Positions 46,788 to 56,884 of a stretch of 64,000 bases of DNA are shown here, one piece after another. Within the stretch, counting starts at the first letter, position 1; every line of letters begins with the position of its first letter. The position numbers were made by a program, and so were the translations under genes. Source of the stretch: Eucommia ulmoides. Taxonomy: Eukaryota; Streptophyta; Magnoliopsida; Garryales; Eucommiaceae. Location of the stretch: the NCBI GenBank assembly GCA_016647705.1, contig CM028327.1, forward strand, positions 11,854,365 to 11,918,364, read 5' to 3'. The notes below the pieces were generated by a model. It was not told the DNA's origin, searched no databases, and saw only the letters and a list, made by a program, of their open reading frames with translations.

Positions 46788-46932
46788 TAAAAAGGTATTT
46801 ATGTCTTTCCTGTATTACTTAGGGTTTCTTGTACAGTTTAGAGTTTGCTGTATGGTTTCCTAATTTCTATTATAAATAGAAGGAGAGGTTAACACAATTG
46901 TTAACCTTTTTTATTCATTTTTCTCTTTAACA
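46788..46932 (+). repeat. 5' LTR of copia B (right part)
   Basis: The remaining 142 bp of the 148-bp LTR plus the duplicated TAA; the first six bases are at 45511-45516. It contains TATAAATA at 46871-46878, the likely LTR promoter, and ends TTTAACA. Confidence 0.9.
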
Positions 46933-46950
46933 TGGTATCAAGAGCAGGTT
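46933..46950 (+). other. Primer binding site of copia B
   Basis: TGGTATCAAGAGCAGGTT, the tRNA-iMet-type primer site, immediately after the 5' LTR. Confidence 0.9.
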
Positions 46951-47609
46951 ATGGGACATTAATCCCGTGATCCTGTTCATCCATCATTTTTTTTTCTTTC
47001 TTCCCTCCATAGAAACAAAGAAAAGAAAAGAAATCGTTTACAACCCTAATATTCCCGCCGCCGCCGTACCTACCACTCAAATCTGACCTTCGCCGCCTAA
47101 TTCAACCTTTGCCATTGTTAATCGACCTTCGCCATCGCTAATCGGACCAATCGGTGACCTTCGCCATTGTTGTTCAACCCTAATCGCTACTGTTTAGGCC
47201 AAATCCACCTTCGCCGGTGTTCTCTCGACACATCAACGCTTGCCGCTGCCATTTCGAGCTTCGCCGCCATCGACTAGTGGTTCGCAGTACTGTTCCGCTG
47301 TCGACCGGTGCTTCGTCTCACTTCGCAACTTCGATTAGCCACTAATTTGAAGTTTGTTGCCATATATGCGATTCCAAGGTTCGTCGTTACTGGCTCTGTT
47401 TCGAAACAATTGCTAGGGTTTCAAAACGCTAGATTTCTCTTGCCGCTGCTGCCTCTGTCCAGATCTGACAGTGCTCCTTCTTTGGCCAGACGTTAGTTAA
47501 GTCTATGGTTGAGATGCTTATAATGATTTAAGCTTTGGACTTGTTTGTGTTGTACTGCTGTTGGTTTGTTTCCCTTGTCAAGTTTTTTTTTTATTGTATT
47601 GGCGGGCTA

Positions 47610-48480
47610 ATGTCAATGACTACACCCCAACCATTAACAACCCGCAAGTTAAACGGGACCAATAATTTATATTGGTTTAAGGTTGTGAAAATAACCCTTA
47701 TTGGATAAGGGAAACACCGTCATCTCACGGAATCTGCCCCGGCAGAAGATGATAAGAAGTATGAGGAATGAATTCAAGCTGATGAGCAGATTGTAGCGTT
47801 GTTATGGAATTCGACGGAACCTCAAGTTGTTGATCTCTGTACTCATCTAGATATGTGTAAAGAAATATGAGAATATCTTTGTGTGTTATATTCCAGTAAT
47901 CTTATCAGGATGTATGATGTATCGGTCGAGTACTTCCAACTTCAGCAAGGCACGCAATCCGTTAAAGATTATTTTGCTACATTCAATAGCCTTTATGAGG
48001 AGTTAAATATTGTTCTACCAATGACTATCGATCTGAAAGAAATGCAAAAGCAACGTGAGCAGATGGCTGTCAAGAAATTCTTAGCTGGATTACGCCCAAA
48101 ATTTGAACCGGTCCGTTCTCATATCCTTCCCAATACTACTCTCCTCACTATCACTGAAACTTATTCCTGAGGCTCGCGTAGTACTACCAAGGACAATGTT
48201 TCTGGCTCGAGTTCGTCTGCGCCATCTGAGCATTCGGCGCTTGTTACTTAGCTTCCTACACGAGATCGCGGTGATCAATCTCGTGGTGGCCGTGGTGGTG
48301 GCCCTCGGGGTGGACGTAGTGGTCGTGGTCGTATCTCACATTGTCAGTGCTCCTTTTGTAGAAAGGAGAATCATACTAGAGAAACATGTTGAGATTTATT
48401 TGGTCGTCCACCCAAATTCGCCAATGCAGTGATCCAAATAATCCTACTATTCCAAAATCTTAGGCGGCCAAGGACATCTC
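47610..48480 (+). pseudogene. Copia B gag
   Basis: Across stops it reads 'MSMTTPQPLTTRKLNGTNN', 'VDLCTHLDMCKEIWEYL'-like text with a stop at W, 'YFQLQQGTQSVKDYFATF', 'KKFLAGLRPKFEPVRSHIL' and a zinc knuckle CSFCRKENHTRETC (48348-48389, intact CX2CX4HX4C). This is the UBN2-type gag of plant copia elements, which packages the element's RNA. Glycine/arginine-rich sequence (GRGGGPRGGRSGRGR) precedes the knuckle. At least four stops or frameshifts. Confidence 0.8.
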
Positions 48481-49066
48481 TGATGAGGAATATGCTTAAT
48501 TCCTTCAGTATAAGACATCACAGCATGTATCTCTTCCCATTGCTTTTTTAGCTCAATGAGGTACTTCTACTGCTTGTCTTTCAATTCGCCTTTCCCCTCC
48601 TACACCCTGGGTCATAGATTTTGCTGTCACTGATCACATGTCAGGTACCTCTTCCTTATTTACACATATTTAGTCATCTTCTTCGTTGTCTCCTGTTACA
48701 ATTGCTGATAATTCCACTGTCCCTATCCGTGCCATTGGCACAGTGAAACCCTCACCCTCTTTATCTTTATCCTCTGTCTTGTATATTCTGTTGTTTTTTT
48801 TTTTTTTTTAATTTGGTGTCAGTCAGTAAGTTTACTAAACATCTTAATTGTTGTTTCTCTGTCCTCTGTTTCTATTCCTAAGTCTGTTCAGAGGCCCTCA
48901 CTCACCCTGGTTGGGCAATAACAATGGAAGAAGAAATGTTTGCCTTACATTAAAATGACACTTGGGATCTCGTCTCGCTTCTGCTGACAAAACAATAGTT
49001 GGATGTAAATGGGTGTACACTGTCAAAGTTCATTCGGATGGCACCGTTGATCGACTCAAGGCTCGC
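48481..49066 (+). pseudogene. Copia B protease to RT start, integrase deleted
   Basis: 'WVIDFAVTDHMSG' at 48608-48646 corresponds to the copia protease WxxDSGAxxHM, with the active-site DSG changed to DFA. It runs to 'SVSKFTKHLNC' (pre-integrase region, about 48825), then within about 100 bp to 'MEEEMFALH' and 'DTWDL' at the RT N-terminus. The integrase catalytic core is absent. A T-run at 48792-48809 interrupts the protease-side sequence. Confidence 0.7.
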
Positions 49067-49069
49067 TTA
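49067..49069. other. Target-site duplication of TIR element (left)
   Basis: TTA here, TCA at 49582-49584. The uninterrupted copia codons would be CGC TTA GTT GCC (R L V A), so TTA is the original. Confidence 0.8.
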
Positions 49070-49581
49070 GGTGGTGTTTGGTAACCGTTTTTGTTTCCAT
49101 TCCAGCAGTGGGATGGGAATGGGATGGGAATTTCGTTTTTTTCTTGGAAGTAGAATCGCGTTTGGTAACGATAATTTTTTTTTTTGTTTTGGGAAGAGAA
49201 TTGTGTTTGGTAACGATTTTATCCTAAAATCTTCTTTTTTTTTTTTTTTTTCTATTTTGGCCTGAAGGCGGTGGCGGGTGGGTGACAATGGCTGGCGGCC
49301 GGAAGTGGCCGGAAAATTTCTGACCGGACGGTGATCGGCGACGGTCGTCGGAGTGGCCGACGGGTGAATAGTGACAATGTGTTTTGGGAATGGAATGGAA
49401 ATAATGAGAAACAATTTTTTTTTGTTTCTCATTTCTTAAGAAAAAAGTGGGCACAAGTCTCAAATGGGAATAAAATGGAAACGGAAACAAAAATTACCAA
49501 ACGCTATTCCCAAACAGAATTCTCAAAAATCTGGGAATGGGATGGGAATTTCTGGAATGGAAACGGTTACCAAACGGGGCC
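49070..49581. mobile_element. Harbinger-type MITE, 512 bp, inside copia B RT
   Basis: Terminal inverted repeats read GGTGGTGTTTGGTAACCG at the left and GGCCCCGTTTGGTAACCG at the right (reverse complement), then both continue with TTTCCATTCCAG. Internal copies of GTTTGGTAACGAT occur at about 49153 and 49207. TTA/TCA flank it, and excision restores the RT motif 'ARLVAKGYT'. There is no transposase. A 25-base-scale T-run and a GC-rich core (49260-49370) fill the middle. Confidence 0.9.
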
Positions 49582-49584
49582 TCA

Positions 49585-50060
49585 GTTGCCAAAGGCTATA
49601 CTCGGGTATACAATCTTGATTACTATGAGACTTTTTCTACCGTTGCCAAGCCTGCTTCTGTTCGCTTGTTCATTTCTCTGGCTGCCACTTTTCGTTGGCC
49701 ATTGCATCAACTCAATATTAAGAATGTTTTCCTAAATGACGATCTGACTAAGGAAGTATATATGGAGCAACCTCTTGGGTTTGTTGCTCAGGGGTAGTCT
49801 GATTTGGTATGTCGCTTGAAGAAATCTATTTATGACCGCAAGCAGTCTCCTAGAGTATAGTTTGGAAGATTTAGTGAAATGGTCATTGCATTTGGTCTTC
49901 AACATTGTGGAGTCTATAATTCAGTCTTTTACCGGCATAGTAAAATCGGGAGAATATTGTTGATTATGTATGTAGATGACATCGTGATTACCGGGGGATG
50001 ACAATGGTGGTAATCAAGAACCCAAAAGGTTTTTTCATAGTAAGTTTTAAGCTAAAGATT
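49585..50060 (+). pseudogene. Copia B reverse transcriptase
   Basis: It reads 'VAKGYTRVYNLDYYETFSTV', 'WPLHQLNIKNVFLNDDL', 'KEVYMEQPLGF', 'CRLKKSIYDRKQSPRV' and 'MYVDDIVITGG', the copia RT motifs in order. The YVDD site (about 49969-49980) is intact, but stops follow within a few residues, including at a conserved tryptophan after QSPR. Confidence 0.85.
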
Positions 50061-50920
50061 TGGGTCACCTAAAGTATTTCTTGGGGATTGAAGTTGCTCG
50101 ATCAAGTCAAGGCATTTACCTGTCTCAGAGAAAATATATCCTTGACATATTGAGTGAACCAGGAATGCTAGAAGCTAAACCGATTGACTCGCGTATGGAT
50201 CCAAATACCAAATTGTTGCTAGATCAAGGTGTACCATTGACAGATTCAGCGCAATATAGACGGTTAGTTGGGAAGTTGAACTACCTGACAGTTATCAGGC
50301 CAAATATCTCATTTGTTGTTAGTGTTATAAGTCTGTTCTTGGATCGTCCAATGACTTGTAATTGGGATGCAGTGATTCGTATTTTTCGATATTTGAAAGG
50401 TGCTTCTGGTTGCGGTTTGATATATCAAAATTTTGGTCATACTCAAATAAAGGGCTACATAGATGCAGATTGGGCCGGATCATCCTAGGATAGGAATTCT
50501 TCTACTGGGTATTATATGTTTGTTGGTGGTAACCTTATCTCTTGGAAGATTAAAAAACATGGTGGTGGTGCGATCAAGTGCAAAATCGGAATATAGGGCA
50601 ATGACCTATACCACTTTTGAGTTGACTCTGTTGAAACATTTGTCGGAAGAACTTGGATTTAAATACTCTTCACCGATAGGCCTGGTATGTGATAATCAAA
50701 CATCACTTCACATTACATCTAACCCAGTCTTCCATGAGAGAACAAAACACATTGGAATTGACTGTCACTTTATTAGAGAAAAATTGTTGTAGAAACAGAT
50801 TGAGACTAAATATGTAAATTCAGTTGATCAGTTAGCTGATATATTTACCAAACCGTTAGGGAGTTCAAGAATAAAGTACATTTGTAATAAATTAGGATCA
50901 TACAATATATATGTTCTAGT
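50061..50920 (+). pseudogene. Copia B RT thumb and RNase H
   Basis: A 142-codon open frame begins 'GHLKYFLGIEVARSSQGI' and reaches 'YIDADWAGS', the start of RNase H with its first catalytic Asp. A frameshift near 50488 then moves 'YYMFVGGNLISWK', 'SSAKSEYRAM', 'VCDNQTSLHIT' and 'HERTKHIGIDCHFIREK' between frames. The last motif is the usual copia RNase H end. The tail 'QLADIFTKPLG' precedes the purine tract. Confidence 0.85.
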
Positions 50921-50931
50921 TTGAGGGGGAG
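50921..50931 (+). other. Polypurine tract of copia B
   Basis: TTGAGGGGGAG directly before the TGTTAAAA start of the 3' LTR. Confidence 0.9.
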
Positions 50932-51079
50932 TGTTAAAAGGGTATTTATGTCTTTCCTGTATTACTTAAGGTTTTTTGTACGGTTTAGGGTTTACTGTAT
51001 GGTTTCGTAATTTCTATTATAAATAGAAGGAGAGGCTAACACAATTGTTAAACTTTCTCATTCATTTTTCTTTTTAATA
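50932..51079 (+). repeat. 3' LTR of copia B
   Basis: 148 bp, TGTTAAAAGGG to TTTTTAATA. TATAAATA at 51018-51025. The last bases are TA instead of the CA kept in the 5' LTR. Confidence 0.92.
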
Positions 51080-51084
51080 ATGCT
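51080..51084. other. Target-site duplication of copia B (right)
   Basis: ATGCT, as at 45506-45510. Confidence 0.9.
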
Positions 51085-52004
51085 TTAGGCGAAGGTTGAG
51101 TAGGGATGAGGCACATGGTGGTCAGAGAAGGTTCAATCGAGGGGAGAGGAGAGTTGCCATTGGTAGAGGATTAGTATTAGTCTGTAACAATGTTAGCATG
51201 GGGAATGACACAGAGCTACCAAGAGAGGCACCAAGGCAGAGGCATCAAAAGGCATAGACGACGTTGCCTCAACTCGGTACAAGTATTGGACGAAGGCATC
51301 AACTAGTTAATGGAACGTGGAACGATGGTACCAAGTTTCGGTACTTGGCACGGGCATTGGTTCTTGGCAAAGGCAATAGTGTTGGCATTGGCTGCCAACA
51401 CTATTATGGCTCCTACAAAAAGGTGGTCTATTACTGCTACTTAGAATATTTTGCATAAGGTACGATACGAGGACCTTGACCCTTGAAGGAGGGTTTTGGT
51501 CCTTGGCGTGCTAGGGTCCCGACACGGCAAGGGCAATGTGTAGGTAGAAGACCATACTCGGTTTGGCATGCAATATTGTTGGGAATACGGAGCCGTTGGA
51601 GACAAAGCTCAAGGTGATGAGATCCTAGGCGCGTCGCTAGGATCGGTGTTCATGGGCGTGGTATGAAATCGAGGAAGATCTTGGCACGAGGTCAAGTTAA
51701 GGAGCATAAAAAGGTGGGCAAAATGACACGGTTTGATCACAGTCATATAGGTGGCATGAGAAGCCGTTGGCACGCAACGGTGGAATGAAGATGGACAGAA
51801 TGCTAGCAAAAGCATCATTGACTAAGCTAGGGAAGGAGATGGTTTGGAGACACATGCAAGATATCACGGTTTGCCAATGTAACAGTGACTTCTCATGTTA
51901 ATGGTTGGAAACCGTTCAGCATCACCAAGGCTGCGATAGTACTTGCGGAGACAATGTTTATTCCTCGACATTTTCATAAATATGTTGTTTTGGACTCAGA
52001 AGGG
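51085..52004. other. Intron sequence, no recognised gene
   Basis: It continues the remnant interrupted by copia B for about 100 bp, then GC-balanced sequence with many 'GGCA' and 'TTGGCA' words (51230-51560). No domain recognised. Confidence 0.4.
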
Positions 52005-52110
52005 TTTGAGATTTATACTAGAACTACATGTTCTTAGAAGATTGCAAGTTCATACGGTTTGAGATTTATATTAGAACTACATGTTCTTAGAAGATTGCAA
52101 GTTCATTCGG
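52005..52110. repeat. 53-bp tandem duplication
   Basis: Copies at 52005-52057 and 52058-52110 start TTTGAGATTTATA and end TTCATACGG and TTCATTCGG. They abut the inverted repeat that follows. Confidence 0.9.
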
Positions 52111-52279
52111 CAAGCTACTTGTATATCGAGATTTTCTAATGCACTTCAAGATAGCCACGAGGTTGCTCTCCTTGACGAACCGTATGAACTTGCAAACTAC
52201 AGGGTCTCGATATAAGGTGATCAACCTCTTGGCTATCTTGAAGTGCATTAGAGAGTCTCGATATACAAGTAGCTTGCCG
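52108..52279. repeat. Inverted repeat with 58-bp arms and 56-bp loop
   Basis: The left arm 52108-52165 (CGGCAAGCTACTTG ...) and right arm 52222-52279 (CAACCTCTTGGC ... ) pair with three mismatches. The loop contains 'ACCGTATGAACTTGCAA', the reverse complement of part of the adjacent 53-bp repeat, so two inverted relationships are nested. Confidence 0.9.
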
Positions 52280-55199
52280 ACAGGGTTGTGTAGTGATTGA
52301 ATGTCGTGGCAAGCACAAGAGAGCGGAGCACTCATTCTACGAAGCTCGTAATGAGGAATGCGATGAAATTGAGTTCGCAGAAAATTCAGATGGTATGTAG
52401 GCTTACCTTCGTCTGGTGGGACGTAAGGTGCCGCACGGTCTTTCATTCCGCCGTGCCAAAAAGGTCGGACCGTGATAGTTGGTGTCAGAGCTAGAATGTC
52501 TCTCGCGAGGTGTATTCAAATTGGAAAAGTACTCAGGCTAGTACAAAAAGACTTCTGGAACCCTGATACTTATTGGAATAAGGGGCGATACAGGTACCTT
52601 GAAATGGGGATTGTGTTGTATCCGAGACCACAACAAGACTTGGTACTACTTGACTTGTCCCTGCACGCATATGAGAAGTAGTAAAAAGAGATTGGGTAAA
52701 AAAAATTGGTGGTGTTGGTGGAAAGAAGTGGGGCTGTGAAGTAAGATTGAAGTGAGTTGGCTGGTTAGGCGGGATGAAGGTGGTGGTGGAGACAAGGTGG
52801 TTAGTTTTGATGCCTAGGTGTGTACACACCCAGAGGGAGGGAGGGAGATTTTTCCTTAATGCGTATAAAATGTGAACTTTCTGGCTTTCCAGCTTTACTG
52901 GATATCTCTCCCAGCCAAAATTATGTAATCCAAGTTTTTTGTAAGTGATTGGTTCAAATCTTTTGCAATCCCATTCAACTTTGCTAACTATAGGGAGATA
53001 TGGTTCTTTACTATTACACCTCTAAATAGTAGGTGCCCAATGTACAATTCATCAATGCATGATGGGTAATGTCACATGGTTGAATTTTACCGCAAAAATT
53101 ATAACCGAGTGATGGCCTAGTTGCACCGACAACTATTAGCCCCGTGAATGTCCTGCCACGCAACGGAAACACACCGACTGTATGTAAAACACACGTTCCT
53201 GCAACGTTATACAACAGATTATACACCGAAACACAGTACCAGAAAAGCACCAACGCAACGACACAATAACGTTTACGGGAAAACCTAACCTTGTATTATA
53301 TAACTCAAGTTACAAGGAACCAATTACAACAATAGTCTGTAAATCCGCAGTAATACATTCACTAACTAAAAACAGACAAAAAACATGACTATTTATAGGA
53401 GAAAATAACAGTTGACAGCTCCAATTGTCTAGGTAGACAACCGACACCTGTAGGACACGTGTCCAGCCTACAGGAGTTAGTTTCCTGTCTGAAAACTAAC
53501 CAAAACTGCCCAGAAAACTGTCCAGAATTCCCAGTCTATCAGCTCACCTTGAGCTTAGCTTCATTCCAGCGTTTTTGCATCGTGCCCACATCTTGTCTCG
53601 TTGTCATCTCGTTCCATAGTCATGTTGACGTTCGCCAACGTCTTGTCACACCGCTTGCATGGCCAGAACGCGTCGTTGCGCCCACGTTCTGACTCGTTGC
53701 GTCGTTGCGCCCAATGACTTTCTAACGAACGCCAAATGCATTTTCCGCACCAAAATGCACCGCCGTTCCCAACAGTCTATCATAACCTGCACATGATTCT
53801 GCCTACAACGTAGCGTTGCGCCGTTTTGTGGTCCCGTGACTCCCCACGAAAACCCAATTCCGGCATCTTCTGCCAAGCTACCAATGTGCGTCAAGGTCGC
53901 CCAACGGCACACCATTTTGCCAACGCGTGCCCAGTAGCTTGGTCCAACGCCTCCCCATTCCTTCAACGCATACTGCCGCGTCTTGGCCCTCGTTGCCTTG
54001 GTCGTGTGCCAAGGTCTTACTCATTGCCATGCGGGTCCCACATAGCACTGATCCTAGCATTGCGCCTAGGATCGCCCAACACAACGCCCAACCCCCTCTG
54101 GTGTTATGTCGCAACGCTGTCCACCAAGTTGCACTAGGTTGATGCCTTTGTTTCCAACGCCTTCGTTTGTGCCGCCCACATCACGTCCGATAGCAAACTG
54201 CACCATGTTCGTGCCAACTAGTCCTCCAGCTTTGTTAGGGGCTAACAGGTAACCACATAAGTTGAAATTAAACAAGATGATGCTTATATTGCTTGCATTG
54301 TATGCAACAGAATTTACTTCAGGGTTCAAACTTTTGGTTTTTGACGATCCAACAACTTAATATTGTAAGTAATTTATCATTCTAAGACATGGAATGAAAC
54401 GAAGCAGATAAAAACATCTCTTTAGGTTGGGCCGAATTTGGCCAAAAAGAAAAACGAACTGGTGAAAGAAGAGAAATATTGGTGGGCGTGAGCTATGATT
54501 AGGGAAGGAAGAATGGACTTTGTTATAATGAGGTATTTTTGGACAATCATTGTGAGTATTTGGGAGGTCATCCAAAAAAATGAAGAAATGGCAGAAAGGT
54601 GAAATTGAGATTTGCGTAGATGGATGGTGTTGGTAATTTTATGCTCTATTAAACTAAGAAACTTACAGGAAATGAAAAATAAGAGGTTCTCTGTCAAACT
54701 CTTTTCTCTCGCTAGAATCTTGTGGTTTTGCTTGTGGAGACTATGGATCTTCGGCAATCTAGTCATTCACAAGACCTCCCAAGAATGTCTTTGGTCGATC
54801 AATTTATTGGTTGATGGCCCACACTAAGCAAGGGTGGAAACAATGAAACACCTGCTAGAAAAATGGCTCCTAATGATTCTAATATCACTACGGGATCTGG
54901 GCATTGAAGAATCTACTTGAAGATGGAAATTAAAAGCACTTCTGCTGCAAAGCATGAAGAACTGGAACCGAAACATGCCATAAGACAAGGGAAGCAATAC
55001 CACAACAGCTGTATAGGATAAACAAGAGACAGAATTAGTAATTGTTATGCTAGATGAGATCTTGTTCGTTTTTCCGGAGATTATGTTTTTCTTTGGTGAT
55101 AAACTGTACAATTTCTTGGAACCTTTGAACCATGTTTGTGGCTAGAAGAAGTGTCAATTTCCAATTGAGATCTGCCCTTAAATTGGGGAAGCATCTTAT
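52280..55199. other. Intron sequence, possible old LTR-element fragments
   Basis: No confirmed gene. TGGTGTCAGAGCT at 52480-52492 looks like an LTR-element primer site. 53640-54200 is GC-rich with many CAACG/CGTTG words and overlapping ORFs on both strands, as in LTRs. 54420-54830 has AT-rich ORFs without recognised domains. I could not define element borders. Confidence 0.35.
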
Positions 55200-55410
55200 A
55201 GAAAGAAAGGAGGAAATAATTCTATTATTCATTGATACAATTACAAGGGAGCACATAACTTTAAATAGGAAAAGAATGACACACGTCTGCTAACCCTATA
55301 ATCTCATACAATCAATGAATATCCTTATTTATTCAAATCACTACTTTCTTAATTTATTCAAATCTCTAATCTATCAAACCCTAACCAAAATTAACCCTAA
55401 TTTACCGACA
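55200..55410 (-). repeat. 3' LTR of copia C
   Basis: On the minus strand it runs TGTCGGTAAATTAGGG to CCTTTCTTTCT. It is paired with 59981-60188. Confidence 0.9.
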
Positions 55411-55421
55411 CTCCCCCTCAA
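55411..55421 (-). other. Polypurine tract of copia C
   Basis: Minus-strand TTGAGGGGGAG immediately before the 3' LTR, identical to that of copia B. Confidence 0.9.
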
Positions 55422-55546
55422 GTTAGTGCAAAGATATCCATCATGCCCAACTTGCTCACTTGAAGCTCAAAAGACTGTCTCAACAATCCCTTAGTCAAAA
55501 CATCTGTAACTTGTTGTGTGGTGGGTACAAATGGAGTAGAAATTAT

Positions 55547-56884
55547 TCATTCTTCAAGTTTTTCTTTTATAAAGTGTCTATCAATCTCAACATGTTTCGT
55601 TCTGTCATGTAGAATCGGATTATGAGCAATGCTGATAGCTATCTTTTTGTAATAATACAACTTCATAAAAAGACTTACTGGTCTTTTAAGCTCTTTCAGA
55701 ACCTGTTTTAGCCAAAGAATCTCGCACACTCCTTGCGCCATTGATCTGAATTCTACCTCAGCACTACTTCTAGCAACAACAGTTTGCTTGTTGGTCCTCC
55801 AAGTGACCAAATTGCCCCATAGAAACATACAGTATCCCAATGTTGACATTCTATCGGTGACCGAACCTGCCCAATCAGCATTTGTATACACCTCAATCCC
55901 TCTCTTCTCATTTTTCTTGAAGAAGAGTCATTTTCTTGGTATGCTTTTCAGATAACGAAGAATTCGATGCACAGCTTCCAGATGTTCTTCGTACGGGGAA
56001 TGCATAAATTAACATATCATGCTCAAAGCAAAAGCAATGTCAGGACGTGTATGTAACAAGTAGATCAATCTTCCAATCAATTTTTGATATCTTCCCGTGT
56101 CTACTGGAACGCCATCTTTTACACTTCCAAATTTAGCATTATCTTCTATTGGAGTGTCAGAAGGTGTGCAACCATTCATTCCAGTTCCTTTCAAGAGATC
56201 TAGAATATACTTCCGTTGCGAAACTACAATGCCCTTTTCGACCTTGACACTTCCATTCCAAGAAAATACTTTAGTTAACCCAAATCTTTAATCTTAAATT
56301 CCTTGGTTAGGCTCTGCTTCAATCTGCTCATCTCTTCGAAATCATCTCCAATCAGAATTATATCATCTACATAGACAATCAAGACAGAGAACTGGTTTTT
56401 GGTAGATTTCTTTGTGAAGAGAGTATGATTAGATTGTCCTTGTGTATATCCTTGGCTCTTAAACTTTGTAAATCTCTCAAACCAAGCTATGGGAGATTGT
56501 TTAAGACCATATAGAGACTTCTTTAGTTTACATACCTTGGTTCCAAACTTCTCAGTAAAGCTAGGTGGAGGCTTTATATAAACTTCCTCCTCTAAGTCTC
56601 CATTCAAAAAAGCATTCTTCACATCCAGCTGATTCAGATGCCAATGAAGATTAGCTGCAACAGATAAGAGTACCCGAATTGTATTTAGTTTCGCCACTAG
56701 AGAAAAAGTCTCAGAGTAGTCTACTCCATACTGAAGCCTTTTTAGTTACAAGATGAGCTTTTTTTCTTTCCAAAGATCCATTTGAGTTGTACTTCACAGT
56801 AAATATTCATTTGCAGCCAACAACTGTCTTCCCATCTGGCAGATCCACTTTCTCCCAAGTAGCATTCTTCTTCAGAGCTCTCAT
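55547..56884 (-). pseudogene. Copia C reverse transcriptase and RNase H
   Basis: Reading on the minus strand: 'VVGCK' stop 'IFTVKYNSNG' (the conserved W replaced by a stop), 'IRVLLSVAANLHWHLNQLDV' then 'KNAFLNGDLEEEVY', 'KKSLYGLKQSPIAWFERF', 'VYVDDIILIGDD' (YVDD at about 56362-56373), 'RYQKLIGRLIYLLHTRPDIA', then RNase H 'TNADWAGSVTDRMST', 'SSAEVEFRSMAQGVCEI' and 'HDRTKHVEIDRHFIKEK'. The first RNase H position reads YTNADW for YTDADW, and 'YYYKKIAISIAHNP' lacks the Asp of CDNKAAI. Frameshifts occur near 56740, 56250 and 55920. Confidence 0.85.

Larger units (their letters stand above)
45511..51079 (+). mobile_element. Copia B: Ty1/copia element with two nested TIR elements
   Basis: A perfect ATGCT duplication flanks it. 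The 3' LTR is 148 bp (50932-51079). The 5' LTR has the same 148 bp but is split after its sixth base by a TIR element (45517-46787). Primer site TGGTATCAAGAGC follows the 5' LTR directly, and the purine tract TTGAGGGGGAG precedes the 3' LTR. Gag, protease, RT and RNase H remnants lie in order; integrase is missing. A second TIR element (49070-49581) splits RT. Without these two insertions the element is about 3.78 kb, short for copia. It is inactive, with many stops and frameshifts. Confidence 0.92.

Noticed and set aside
52480-52492. TGGTGTCAGAGCT as a primer site defining a further LTR element
   Set aside because: No matching LTR pair or coding domains could be found around it; kept only as a remark in the spacer entry.
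53640-54240. Overlapping ORFs on both strands as protein genes
   Set aside because: GC-rich CAACG/CGTTG-word sequence without recognisable domains; more like LTR sequence of an unplaced element.
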